This document shows, one piece after another, positions 54,501-61,938 of a stretch of 64,000 nt of DNA (the first letter of the stretch is position 1; the number at the start of each line of letters is the position of its first letter). Location of the stretch: assembly GCF_007991635.1 (NCBI RefSeq), contig NZ_BJYS01000030.1:1-64000 (forward strand), given 5' to 3'. The position numbers were made by a program, and so were the translations under genes. Origin of the DNA: Adhaeribacter aerolatus. GTDB taxonomy: Bacteria > Bacteroidota > Bacteroidia > Cytophagales > Hymenobacteraceae. The notes under the pieces are model-generated. The model ran no database searches, was not told the origin of the DNA, and saw only the letters and a program-made list of their open reading frames with translations.

Positions 54501-54602
54501 GCCCGTTACCGCAATATTCTGGGCCCAGGCCCCGGCCGCAAAACTTAAAAATAGCTGGAGGAGCAGCAAATGCCTCAGCTTAGATTGTAAATAGTCCTTC
54601 AT
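51507..54602 (-). CDS. SusC-family TonB-dependent transporter
   Basis: The 1,031-residue protein has a signal peptide (LLLLQLFLSFAAGAWAQ), a carboxypeptidase-D-like domain (GRVTDDKGEGLPGVTLLLKG), LEEVVVVGYGTQRKRDITAAV, a plug (VRGISSLGAGSNPLYVIDGF, YGARGSNGVVLITTKSAK) and a barrel ending SLGARINF. It has no STN domain. The N-terminal region closely resembles the SusC at 39628-42717, but the barrels differ more. CAGGATA site 3 lies about 440 bp upstream, implying a long leader or a distant activator site. Confidence 0.95.
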   Translation of the reverse strand: MKDYLQSKLRHLLLLQLFLSFAAGAWAQNIAVTGRVTDDKGEGLPGVTLLLKGTTNGTTTDPSGNYSLNLPSGAGTLVVSFIGYATQEVPVNNRSNINITLAGDAKALEEVVVVGYGTQRKRDITAAVSNISMEDIGEVPASNVTRLIQGQAPGVAVKQKNGTPGSQFEVRVRGISSLGAGSNPLYVIDGFPVGTSVGQNLNPNEIESITILKDAASTAIYGARGSNGVVLITTKSAKEGKVNLSFSADYGIQNIPDSRKVTVLNGPEFAQFKKEAFIDRYRYVNNGKEPALEEIPLGFRFPEQTKYSTNWYDAILNKNAPYADYNLTLSNGKGPVKSVLALGYFKEEGTIIETNYDRISARANLTGEVNKFITVGLNLNGTYSRQRLANTDGRSAVVGSTLIMDPREPIYDDQGNLRPYIVGQDGVFGFPNPVFMLKNINRKRNIADVLSNAYVDITLLKGLKFRTAANAKVTFNNYNEYVPSTIGLPVQQGASGAPPRIATAFEDMVQTYNLSADQLLTYQPELGAEHHLDFMLGYTAQKETARALSGSANTFPDDLVPYLGAGSIRSAGSSEAGWTLLAYLSRVNYSFKDRYLFSASMRREGSSRFGTENKYGNFPAVSVGWRLSEESFMPKYAWLSDLKLRASWGKTGNNDIGNYSHLAFMNASNYILGNAFAPGKVVSQFANSELRWEKSNQLDLGLDLSLLENKIVFTAEIYRKLTNDMLLPIAIPAVSGFTSSLANIGEVENKGVELGLNFNTRIGQVNFRTSPNITFNRNKILAIKGENDMLWFGGFYGGYNVQKVGRPIGMIYGYRKLGIFNTQAEIDAAPKQDGAIPGSMKFWDADGNGVISYDTKDMVEIGNPNPSFTWGWNFSADYKKFDLSVLFMGAQNYDVYRNIEASTMNIDGVFNVLDKVKDRWRSPENPGSNPNHKNSQGGTVDWKWSRESSGRYVYDASHIWVKNVTLGYALPRFKSYIPDTRIFLNASNLFLITNYPGNNPDASIRGGNELNNDDESYPVPRTFSLGARINF

Positions 54603-55178
54603 AAAACATCATTTAAGGTGTGGTGGATAAATTAGAAAAGCTAGAAATAATTAATCAGGGTAATACAAAATCAGGTAAATGGTACGCTGGAAATAGATTG
54701 TATTCTGGTACTGTAAATAAAATTCAGCCGAAAGCTGGTAAGGAGCAATCGGGTAAAGCTTTATTAATTAATCTTCTAAATATCTTCTAAGAAGCTCCTG
54801 AAGGAAGCCGGGTGATTTTTGGGTACGCAGTATATTTCGGTTCTAATACCAAATTGATTAAATGAAGACGTCGTAATAAGTGTTAAAACCCGGCTGGTCT
54901 TACAGGCGCTGGCAGATTTAACTGAGCTAATACGTCATGCATAAAGCAATGTGGTTTAATGAACTGCCCATTGAGGTTGATGCCTCCCCTGCGGAACAAA
55001 CTGTAATAATTAATTTTTTAATGTATAGAATAATTCTGAGTTAACAATCCTGTGGTATCCTGGTTTATAACTGGTTATATATAATTATTAATTATTTTAA
55101 TAAATGCATAGAAATCTTTTGGTAGTTTAATTTTAATCTTGAATGTTTTATAATAATTGTCTGGAAAATTTTTGTCTT
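54603..55178. other. intergenic region upstream of susC
   Basis: About 575 bp with no recognisable gene. It contains CAGGATA site 3 near its right end. No TAnnTTTG promoter box was found near the susC ATG. Confidence 0.55.
55046..55062 (-). promoter_or_regulatory. CAGGATA direct repeat, site 3 (upstream of susC 51507-54602)
   Basis: On the minus strand it reads CAGGATA-cca-CAGGATT, again with a 10-bp period and one substitution. It is about 440 bp upstream of the susC ATG and 117 bp beyond the end of the preceding gene, so it belongs to the susC transcript rather than to its neighbour. Confidence 0.55.
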
Positions 55179-57353
55179 TTAATTTAGAAATATTTCGTCT
55201 ATCAGCAGCAGCGCGGGTTTGCCTTTGCTCCGGTGCCAGGCCGGCAACTCCAGAACAGGTTTGGCAATAATTTTCAGATAAGTAACCTGGTGCGGCTTGA
55301 ATTTACCCTCTATTAATTTAATGATTGGTTTTTTTACTTCCTGGGGCTGGTCTGGTTTTAGGGTGGTTAATAACTGTAGTTTTTCTTTTGTGGGGCCACC
55401 CCATACCTCCACTACCGCCGGTGGAAATATATTGTTTTCGGACTCGATAAGGATATTAAGGGCGATGGCCGATAAGTTAACGGGCTGCTTAAATTCCGAA
55501 ATCAGCTCCATCTGGTGTTTATAAAATCCGGCCCAGTTATTGGCCCAGGCCGGGCTGTTGGCGTTAAAAGTACCTAATTCGCCGTCGAAGAATGTTTTGG
55601 CGCCGTTGGCCTGGTGTACCCGGTTAAGGGGGTAAACCAAACGCACACTATCAGGCTTATAGGCACTCCGGTAAAAGTTAAACACGGCTACGTCGCTGCC
55701 CAGCCAGCCGGTTTTGTAGGCTTTGGCTTTCATAGTAGTCATGTTGGCTAAGGTAGTGCCGGGTTTAAATAGCGGCGAATGTAGGCTGTCGGGCTCGCTG
55801 CCGTCGGTAGTATACCGGATAGCAACGCCTTTGATGGGATGATGTAACTGCAACGGCAAGGTCTCCCGGAAAATAGGGGAGCTGTTTTTCAGTTGCGGCG
55901 GGTTTAGTTTAATCGGAGTGGTGCCATCGTCTTTAAAGCCCGAAATAAAATTAATAGCCGGATAGGCCTTTTGTAATTGTTCTATTTCGGTAGAAACCAA
56001 ACCGGTGTTCCACAGCACCACTGTTTTCAGGTTTTTAAAAGCGGGCAGTTGTTGCTGCAGGTCCTTGTGCCGGATACTGGTACCGGCCATCGATAAATTT
56101 TCGAGGTTTGGTAATACTGCTAATTCGGCCAGACCGCGACCGGTAATATCGGTAAAGTTCAGGTTTAAGCGGCGCAGATTCCGGAACTGGTTTATATTTT
56201 TTAAATCGGCATCTTTTACCGGCATTTTATTTAAATCCAGTGCTACAATCTGGTCTTTTACTTCTTTAAGATCGGCCAGGGTATTAGCGGAATAAGCCTG
56301 CTTGTTATAAACATTTACCGCTAAAGCCGGCGATTCTTTGGCTAGCGGGGCCACCACACGGTAGTTGGTATTCAGTTTCTGAATGGTCTGGTCGTTGGCG
56401 GCAGCAAAGGTATATTTTGTTTCGGATGCGGCGGCCGGCTTTAAGAAAGTGGCGGCCAGCAACCGCAGCGAATCATTAGCAGGTAAATCAGTTACTTTCT
56501 TGCTGAAGTCAGCATTTGCTTTAACCCATAAATACAGCAAGGTACTTTCTTCGTCGGTGAGTTGCGCCTTCCCTTTAGGCGGCATGTGCTTTTTGTCTTC
56601 TACCGGCAAATAAATTCGTTTCAGCAGCAAGCTAAGTTCGGGCTTGCCGGCCTCAAATAATTTACCGGTTTTGCCCCCTTTTAATACTGATTCGGCGTCC
56701 GTTAGCTGGAGCTTGCCTTTTACTTTATCCGGATTGTGGCAGCTAACGCACTTCTGCTCAAAAATGGGTTGAATCACGTGGTCGAAAACAATGGCTTCTT
56801 CCAGGGGTATAATGGGCTTTTCGGTAATTGTTACTGGTTCCAGAATAAAGTTTTCGCCGTGGGTAAGTACGGCCCCGTAATGTCCCACAAAAATGAGCGA
56901 AAAGGTGGTAATCAGGGCGCCGGCTTTGGCCGTCCGGTCGTTGTACCACCGGGCATTCCGGCTCCAGTAAATAAAGGACGTGAAAAACAGGATGCCTATG
57001 CCCAGCCATTTATGCCATTGCAGCGCCGCCCCTTCGTACCCGCCTTCTTTCGATAGAAACAAGCCCATTAAGATGGTTATGGCCGAAAAAAGAATACCGG
57101 CCAGGAATAAATTCGCCGTAAAAGTTTCGTAAAATTCCTGGGTACGGTACTTGGTCTTAAAACGGAAAAACTCCAGTACCACGGCCAGCAGCAATATTAC
57201 AATCGGGAAATGCAGTACCATCGGGTGCATCCTGCCTATGGGCTGCAACCAGTTTGGTACGGTTATTTTGCTTTCAAAAACGACTAAGAATAGAATGAAA
57301 ATATTAAAAGCAAAAAGCAGATTTTCGGCATAACCTTTCAGGTTGCTGTTCAT
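55179..57353 (-). CDS. membrane domain + cytochrome c + LRR + CHB_HEX-type protein (module B)
   Basis: The 724-residue protein opens with about four or five membrane helices whose histidines match those of the module A fusion (IGRMHPMVLHFPIVILLL, WHKWLGIGILFF, GHYGAVLTHGENF). A planctomycete-type cytochrome c follows (CVSCH at Cys202-Cys205-His206, LQLTDAESVLKGGKTG, DEESTLLYLWVKANADF), then a leucine-rich segment (LRRLNLNFTDITGRGLAELAVLPNLENLSMAGT), a chitobiase/hexosaminidase C-terminal-like domain (LPLQLHHPIKGVAIRYTTDGSEPDS) and a jelly-roll-like C-terminus. It may be the membrane electron acceptor and scaffold for the split DUF1553 protein of module B. It lies 433 bp downstream of the DUF1501 gene, beyond repeats. 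Confidence 0.88.
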   Translation of the reverse strand: MNSNLKGYAENLLFAFNIFILFLVVFESKITVPNWLQPIGRMHPMVLHFPIVILLLAVVLEFFRFKTKYRTQEFYETFTANLFLAGILFSAITILMGLFLSKEGGYEGAALQWHKWLGIGILFFTSFIYWSRNARWYNDRTAKAGALITTFSLIFVGHYGAVLTHGENFILEPVTITEKPIIPLEEAIVFDHVIQPIFEQKCVSCHNPDKVKGKLQLTDAESVLKGGKTGKLFEAGKPELSLLLKRIYLPVEDKKHMPPKGKAQLTDEESTLLYLWVKANADFSKKVTDLPANDSLRLLAATFLKPAAASETKYTFAAANDQTIQKLNTNYRVVAPLAKESPALAVNVYNKQAYSANTLADLKEVKDQIVALDLNKMPVKDADLKNINQFRNLRRLNLNFTDITGRGLAELAVLPNLENLSMAGTSIRHKDLQQQLPAFKNLKTVVLWNTGLVSTEIEQLQKAYPAINFISGFKDDGTTPIKLNPPQLKNSSPIFRETLPLQLHHPIKGVAIRYTTDGSEPDSLHSPLFKPGTTLANMTTMKAKAYKTGWLGSDVAVFNFYRSAYKPDSVRLVYPLNRVHQANGAKTFFDGELGTFNANSPAWANNWAGFYKHQMELISEFKQPVNLSAIALNILIESENNIFPPAVVEVWGGPTKEKLQLLTTLKPDQPQEVKKPIIKLIEGKFKPHQVTYLKIIAKPVLELPAWHRSKGKPALLLIDEIFLN

Positions 57354-57491
57354 GGTTAAAGGGGAAGTATTATTATTTTAAATTATAGCTGATAAATAGG
57401 TTTTTGCTGTCAGCCAACCTGAACAACAAAAAACCGATACTACTTTCGCGAGCGTCCCGATCGTGAAGTTTTCTTCAGGCCTCCGGCTTGC

Positions 57492-57552
57492 GTAAAGTCA
57501 GAGACTTTACATTATAGAAAGGCACAAGTGACGCTCCGCTTAACACTTGCGC
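57492..57552. repeat. two adjacent short palindromes
   Basis: GTAAAGTC-aga-GACTTTAC (57492-57510) is a perfect 8-bp hairpin. GCACAAGTG / CACTTGCGC (57522-57552) pairs over 9 positions with one mismatch. They resemble REP-like intergenic palindromes and sit next to repeat copy B. Confidence 0.55.
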
Positions 57553-57591
57553 CAGCTAATGCAAAGACCAACTTTCCTAAATTTTTTGTAA

Positions 57592-57765
57592 ACCTCAATC
57601 TAAATCTCTCTCCGGGTGGAAGCCACCTTAAAGGCGAGAGTCTTAATTTATCTTATTTAAAGTATTGTAATTTAGATATTCCCGCCCTCACTAAAGTAGT
57701 TGTAATTACATTACCGTCAGACCGGCTCCCCTTCGCCCAAAGGAGAAGGGGTTGGGGGATGAGGT
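57592..57765 (+). repeat. dispersed palindromic element, copy B
   Basis: The right half (CCGGCTCCCCTTCGCC ... GGGGTTGGGGGATGAGGT) is nearly identical to copy A; the left half (ACCTCAATCTAAATCTCTCTCC) is more diverged. Ends are inverted (ACCTCA / TGAGGT). Length is about 174 bp, and the segment CGTCAGACCGGC inside it is shared with copy C. Confidence 0.72.
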
Positions 57766-57785
57766 GCAACAACAAGTTTAAATAT

Positions 57786-59240
57786 TTACACCAGAATATC
57801 CTTCACCACTTTGCCGGCCACATCGGTGAGCCGGTAGCGGCGGCCCAAGTGTTTAAAAATTAATTTCTCGTGGTCTAGCCCTAACTGGTTCATAACGGTA
57901 GCTTGAAAATCGTGTACGTGCACCGGATCTTTGATGACATTATAACCAAAATCATCGGTATCGCCGTACACAATGCCGGGTTTAATGCCACCGCCGGCCA
58001 TCCAGATGCTGAAGCAACGCGGATGGTGATCGCGGCCATAATTATCTTTGGTTAACTTGCCCTGACTGTAGCTGGTGCGGCCAAATTCGCCACCCCAAAT
58101 AACCAGGGTTTCGTCGAGTAAACCCCGCTGTTTTAAATCGGTAACCAAAGCGGCCGAAGCCTGATCTACGTCTTTGGCCTGACTCGTAATTTCGTAAGGC
58201 AGGTTTCCGTGCTGGTCCCAGCCCTGGTGGTACAGTTGCACAAACCGAACCCCGTTTTCGGATAGTTTTCGGGCCAATAGGCAGTTAGCGGCAAAAGTTC
58301 CTGGCACTAAGCACTCCGGACCGTAAAGTTTTATGACATCGTCGGGCTCTTTCGAAACATCCATTACTTCGGGTACGGCCGTTTGCATGCGGTATGCCAT
58401 TTCGTATTGCTGCACTTTAGCAGTAATTTCGGGGTCACCAAATTCCTGGTAAGCCAGTTGGTTTAGTTCCGATAAATTATCCAGCATTTTCCGGCGGGCC
58501 TGCCGGTCCAGGCCTTCCGGATCCTTGATATAAAGCACCGGGTCATCGCCTTTGCTAAATTGTACGCCCTGGTGAATAGAATCGAGAAAGCCGTTGGTCC
58601 AGAGCTTGGAATATACGCCCTGCCCATTGCCAATGCCGCGGGAAAGCAGCACCGTAAAAGCCGGCAAATTTTTATTTTCGCTGCCCAAACCGTAACTCAG
58701 CCAAGCGCCCATACTGGGCCGGTTACCTTGCTGCGAACCCGTTTGCACAAAGGTTAAAGCCGGGTCGTGGTTAATGGCCTCGGTAAACATCGACTTCACA
58801 ATGCAAATATCATCTACAATTTTAGCCGTATGCGGAAACAAATCGCTTACCCAGGCCCGCGACGCGCCGTACTGCTTAAAATCGATAAAAGAGCCTACCA
58901 ACGGAAAAGAGGCCTGGTTAGCGGTCATGCCGGTTAAGCGCTGGTTACCCCGTACTGAGGCCGGTATTTCCTGCCCCCACATCTCCCGCAGTTTAGGCTT
59001 GTAATCGAAAGATTCCAGTTGCGAGGGAGCGCCGTTCTGAAACAAGTAAATAACCCGCTTGGCTTTAGGCGCGAAGTGCGGAATGCCCGGCGTTAAGCCA
59101 GATTCATCTATACCGCTGCCTTTAAACAAATCCGGGATTAACAGGGAGCCCAACGCTACGCTGCCCAAGCCTAAACTTAATTTGGACAAGAAGTGGCGGC
59201 GGTTAAAATTAAAGCCGTGTTCCAATATTTCTTTTTCCAT
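57786..59240 (-). CDS. Tat-exported DUF1501 protein (module B)
   Basis: The ATG at 59240 was preferred to the preceding TTG at 59243; 484 residues. A twin-arginine signal (FNRRHFLSKLSLGLGSVALG) is followed by DUF1501 features: RVIYLFQNGAPSQLESFDYK, INHDPALTFVQTGSQQGNRPSMGAWL, RFVQLYHQGWDQHGNLP, LVIWGGEFGRTSYSQG, HHPRCFSIWMAGGGIKPGIVYG and VNPV-like end motif HDFQATVMNQLGLDHEKL. It begins 3 nt after the DUF1553 stop, so the two are translationally coupled. The fold is of the alkaline phosphatase/sulfatase type; its reaction is unknown. Confidence 0.94.
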   Translation of the reverse strand: MEKEILEHGFNFNRRHFLSKLSLGLGSVALGSLLIPDLFKGSGIDESGLTPGIPHFAPKAKRVIYLFQNGAPSQLESFDYKPKLREMWGQEIPASVRGNQRLTGMTANQASFPLVGSFIDFKQYGASRAWVSDLFPHTAKIVDDICIVKSMFTEAINHDPALTFVQTGSQQGNRPSMGAWLSYGLGSENKNLPAFTVLLSRGIGNGQGVYSKLWTNGFLDSIHQGVQFSKGDDPVLYIKDPEGLDRQARRKMLDNLSELNQLAYQEFGDPEITAKVQQYEMAYRMQTAVPEVMDVSKEPDDVIKLYGPECLVPGTFAANCLLARKLSENGVRFVQLYHQGWDQHGNLPYEITSQAKDVDQASAALVTDLKQRGLLDETLVIWGGEFGRTSYSQGKLTKDNYGRDHHPRCFSIWMAGGGIKPGIVYGDTDDFGYNVIKDPVHVHDFQATVMNQLGLDHEKLIFKHLGRRYRLTDVAGKVVKDILV

Positions 59241-59243
59241 CAA

Positions 59244-61559
59244 TCAGGATTTGGCTAAGGTTTCTTCTAAATTATAAATGGTGGTTACTACCTGCATCAG
59301 GGCGGCCAGCTTAACTTTATCTGCTGTTGCCGGCAACGGGTATTCGCCCACGGCAATTCTTTTTTCCGCAATGGGCTTTTTTAGGTTTTTGAGCTCTTCC
59401 TGGTAATATTTACTCAGAAGTTCTATTTCCCTTTCGTTTGGTTGCCGGCAGACTATGGTGCGGAAAGCCTTCCGGATTTTGTCGGTGGCAGAATCATTTT
59501 GGGCTAATAATTTAGCAGCCAGTACCCGCGAAGCTTCCAGTACCGTTGGGTCGTTCAGCATGATTAAGGCCTGCAAAGGGGTGTTGGTGGTTAACCTTTT
59601 TACTTCGCACTGGTCGCGGTTGCTGGCATCAAAAATACTCATGCTGGGCGGCGGAACGGTTCGTTTAATTAAGGTGTACATACCCCGGCGGTACAGGTTG
59701 GCGCCATGGTCTTGTTTATAAACCGAAAGCAGGCCGCGGCCGGAGGTAGCGCCTTCCCACAGGCCGGGCGGCTGGTAGGGTTTAACGCTGGGGCCACCAA
59801 TGGTTTTATTTAGCAAGCCGCTGCTGGCCAGTACTAAATCCCGCACGAATTCGGCCGGTATACGGTACCGGGGTGCCCGTGCCAGCAAAATATTATTCGG
59901 GTCGGCTTTTAGTTTTTCGGGTGATATGACGGCCGATTGGCGGTAAGTAGCCGAGGTAACCAGTTGCTTAACCAGGCGCTTTACATTCCAGCCATTATCC
60001 CGGAAATCAACGGCCAGCCAGTCGAGCAAAGCCGGATGGGAAGGTAATTCGCCCTGCATGCCAAAATCCCCGGAAGTTTTCACCAGGCCCTTCCCGAAAA
60101 ATTCCTGCCACACCCGGTTAACGTATACGCGGGCGGTAAGCGGATTTTTTTTATCGAATAGCCACTGCGCGAGGCCCAGCCGGTTTTTAGGATACGAATT
60201 GTTGAAAGGCAGAATGGATTTGGGCGTACCAACCTGTACTTCGGCGCCGGGATCGTCGTAAGTGCCCCGATTGAGTACATGCGTACGGCGCAAAGTATCC
60301 AGGTCACCCATTACCGAAACAATCAGCCGGCTGGTATCCTGTTTATTAATAAAGGTTAGAATATTTTTTACTTCTTCGTTGCTGATTTCGATGAAGGGTT
60401 TTTTCGCGTAAGTTTCGGGGCCGCCAATTACCGATTCGATGCCTACTTCTTTTACATTGTTAAAAAAGGCATAAAGCTGATAATATTCTTTCTGCGAAAA
60501 CGGATCGTATTTATGGTCGTGGCAACGGGCGCATTCCATGGTAACCCCAATCAACGACTTGCCAAAAGTATCGCTGCGGTCACTCACGTACATCACCCGG
60601 TATTCTTCGTCTACCACGCCACCTTCTTCGGTTATTTTATGGTTGCGGTTAAAGCCGGTAGCCAATATTTGTTCTTTGGTGGCATTGGGCATCAAATCGC
60701 CGGCCAGTTGCCAGGTAATAAAATCCTGATAAGACATATTTTTGTTCAGGGCATGGATTACCCAATCGCGCCAGGGCCACTGCGTGCGGTAACCATCGTC
60801 CTGAAACCCGTGCGAATCGGCGTAGCGGGCTACATCGAGCCAGTGTACGGCCATTTTTTCGCCGTAAGCCGGGTTCTGCAACAGCTCATCTACTATTTTT
60901 TCGTAAGCATTGGCGCTATTATCGGCCAGGAAGCGGTCCATCATTTCGATAGTAGGCGGCAACCCAACCAAATCCAGACTTACCCGCTTCAGCAGGCGTT
61001 CTTTGTCGGCTTCCGGGTTCGGTTCCAAGCCTTTTTGCTCTTGCTTTTCGAGTACGAAATAATCAATGGGGTTGCGGGGCCAGTCTTTTTGTTTCACCTG
61101 GGGTAATGCGGGCTTTTTTGGCGGCACAAAAGCCCAGTGGGGTTCGTACTTGGCCCCCTGCTTTATCCATTTTTGAATAAGCTTTATTTCGCGGGAAGTT
61201 AATTTAAGATTAGAACCGGCCGGCGGCATTACCATAGCCGTATCCTCGCTCGAAATGCGCTGAAATACGGCTGATAATTCGGGTTTGCCGGGGACTAAGG
61301 CATGGGCGGTAGGGTTCTCTTCTAAGGCTTTGTAGGCTTCTTCGGCAATATCCAACCGTAAGCCGGCTTCGCGCTTGTTCGCATCCGGACCGTGGCAGGC
61401 AAAACAATTATCCGATAAAATAGGCCGGACATCAAAATTATAGCTGATTTTTTCGGGCAGCTTTTCTTCGGAAGCCTGGTGGGCAACGTCGGAATTACAA
61501 GCTTGTCCCAAACCGATAACTGTAATTATTCCCAGATAATAATATAGCCTCCTGGTCAT
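59244..61559 (-). CDS. cytochrome c + DUF1549 + DUF1553 protein (module B)
   Basis: The ATG at 61559 was preferred to an in-frame TTG at 61565; 771 residues. A lipoprotein-type signal (GIITVIGLGQAC) precedes a planctomycete-type cytochrome c (CFACH at Cys52-Cys55-His56, GLRLDIAEEAYKAL, EIKLIQKWIKQGAKYEPHWA), DUF1549 (RNPIDYFVLEKQEQKGLEPN, LVGLPPTIEMMDRFL, VDEEYRVMYVSDRSDTFG) with a second heme motif CARCHDHKYDP at Cys343-Cys346-His347, and DUF1553 (VYVNRVWQEFFGKGLVKTSGDFG, LLDWLAVDFRDNGWNVKRLV). Unlike its module A relative it has no membrane helices. It is coupled to DUF1501. Function is unestablished. Confidence 0.94.
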   Translation of the reverse strand: MTRRLYYYLGIITVIGLGQACNSDVAHQASEEKLPEKISYNFDVRPILSDNCFACHGPDANKREAGLRLDIAEEAYKALEENPTAHALVPGKPELSAVFQRISSEDTAMVMPPAGSNLKLTSREIKLIQKWIKQGAKYEPHWAFVPPKKPALPQVKQKDWPRNPIDYFVLEKQEQKGLEPNPEADKERLLKRVSLDLVGLPPTIEMMDRFLADNSANAYEKIVDELLQNPAYGEKMAVHWLDVARYADSHGFQDDGYRTQWPWRDWVIHALNKNMSYQDFITWQLAGDLMPNATKEQILATGFNRNHKITEEGGVVDEEYRVMYVSDRSDTFGKSLIGVTMECARCHDHKYDPFSQKEYYQLYAFFNNVKEVGIESVIGGPETYAKKPFIEISNEEVKNILTFINKQDTSRLIVSVMGDLDTLRRTHVLNRGTYDDPGAEVQVGTPKSILPFNNSYPKNRLGLAQWLFDKKNPLTARVYVNRVWQEFFGKGLVKTSGDFGMQGELPSHPALLDWLAVDFRDNGWNVKRLVKQLVTSATYRQSAVISPEKLKADPNNILLARAPRYRIPAEFVRDLVLASSGLLNKTIGGPSVKPYQPPGLWEGATSGRGLLSVYKQDHGANLYRRGMYTLIKRTVPPPSMSIFDASNRDQCEVKRLTTNTPLQALIMLNDPTVLEASRVLAAKLLAQNDSATDKIRKAFRTIVCRQPNEREIELLSKYYQEELKNLKKPIAEKRIAVGEYPLPATADKVKLAALMQVVTTIYNLEETLAKS

Positions 61560-61938
61560 CAGCAAAGCACTTTTTAATTAAAATGAAATAAAAGTTTCTA
61601 TAAGCGTACTCCTGTGATTTTATATAATTAAGAGAATTTCAAAAAAAAGAATATTCCTGCGAAAAATGCAGGAATAGAGGTGAGCGGTAAACTAATAACC
61701 TCTAAAGTATGAATTAAAAGTTAAATAATTAAAAGTTTTCTAAAATTTTTGAGGAAGTTAAGCTTAAGTTGGGCAGGATATAAAAATTAGAATGGGTTAT
61801 TCGATTTCCTTAAATCTAATAGATTACGAACAAAATATTTAAGCCATTCTGCTTTAACCAAACTTTTCACTGAAAGTAAAAAGCCCTTGACACCGCACGA
61901 TACCAAAGGCTTCTTAAATACTTAACCTGAAATAGGCC
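61560..61938. other. intergenic region between rbsB-like and DUF1553 genes
   Basis: About 380 bp of A/T-rich sequence. It contains the binding-protein terminator (61881-61912). A lone CAGGATA heptamer at 61774-61780 is on the wrong strand and unpaired. No gene is seen. Confidence 0.55.
61881..61912 (-). terminator. rho-independent terminator after the binding-protein gene
   Basis: On the minus strand AAGCCTTTG pairs with CAAGGGCTT (one G-U-type pair), has a 14-nt loop and is followed by TTTTA. It is 26 bp beyond the stop codon. Confidence 0.7.

Larger units (their letters stand above)
57354..57785. other. palindrome-rich intergenic region
   Basis: About 430 bp between the DUF1501 gene and the cytochrome/LRR gene on the minus strand. 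It holds two small palindromes (57492-57552) and repeat copy B (57592-57765). No gene is supported; a 111-codon plus-strand frame crossing it is just repeat sequence and runs into the DUF1501 gene. Confidence 0.6.

Noticed and set aside
57528-57863. 111-codon plus-strand frame
   Set aside because: It crosses repeat copy B and then runs antisense into the DUF1501 gene; it has no protein-like features.
61774-61780. Single CAGGATA heptamer upstream of the module B DUF1553 gene
   Set aside because: It is on the plus strand while the gene is on the minus strand, and no second heptamer lies 10 bp away, so it does not fit the direct-repeat element.
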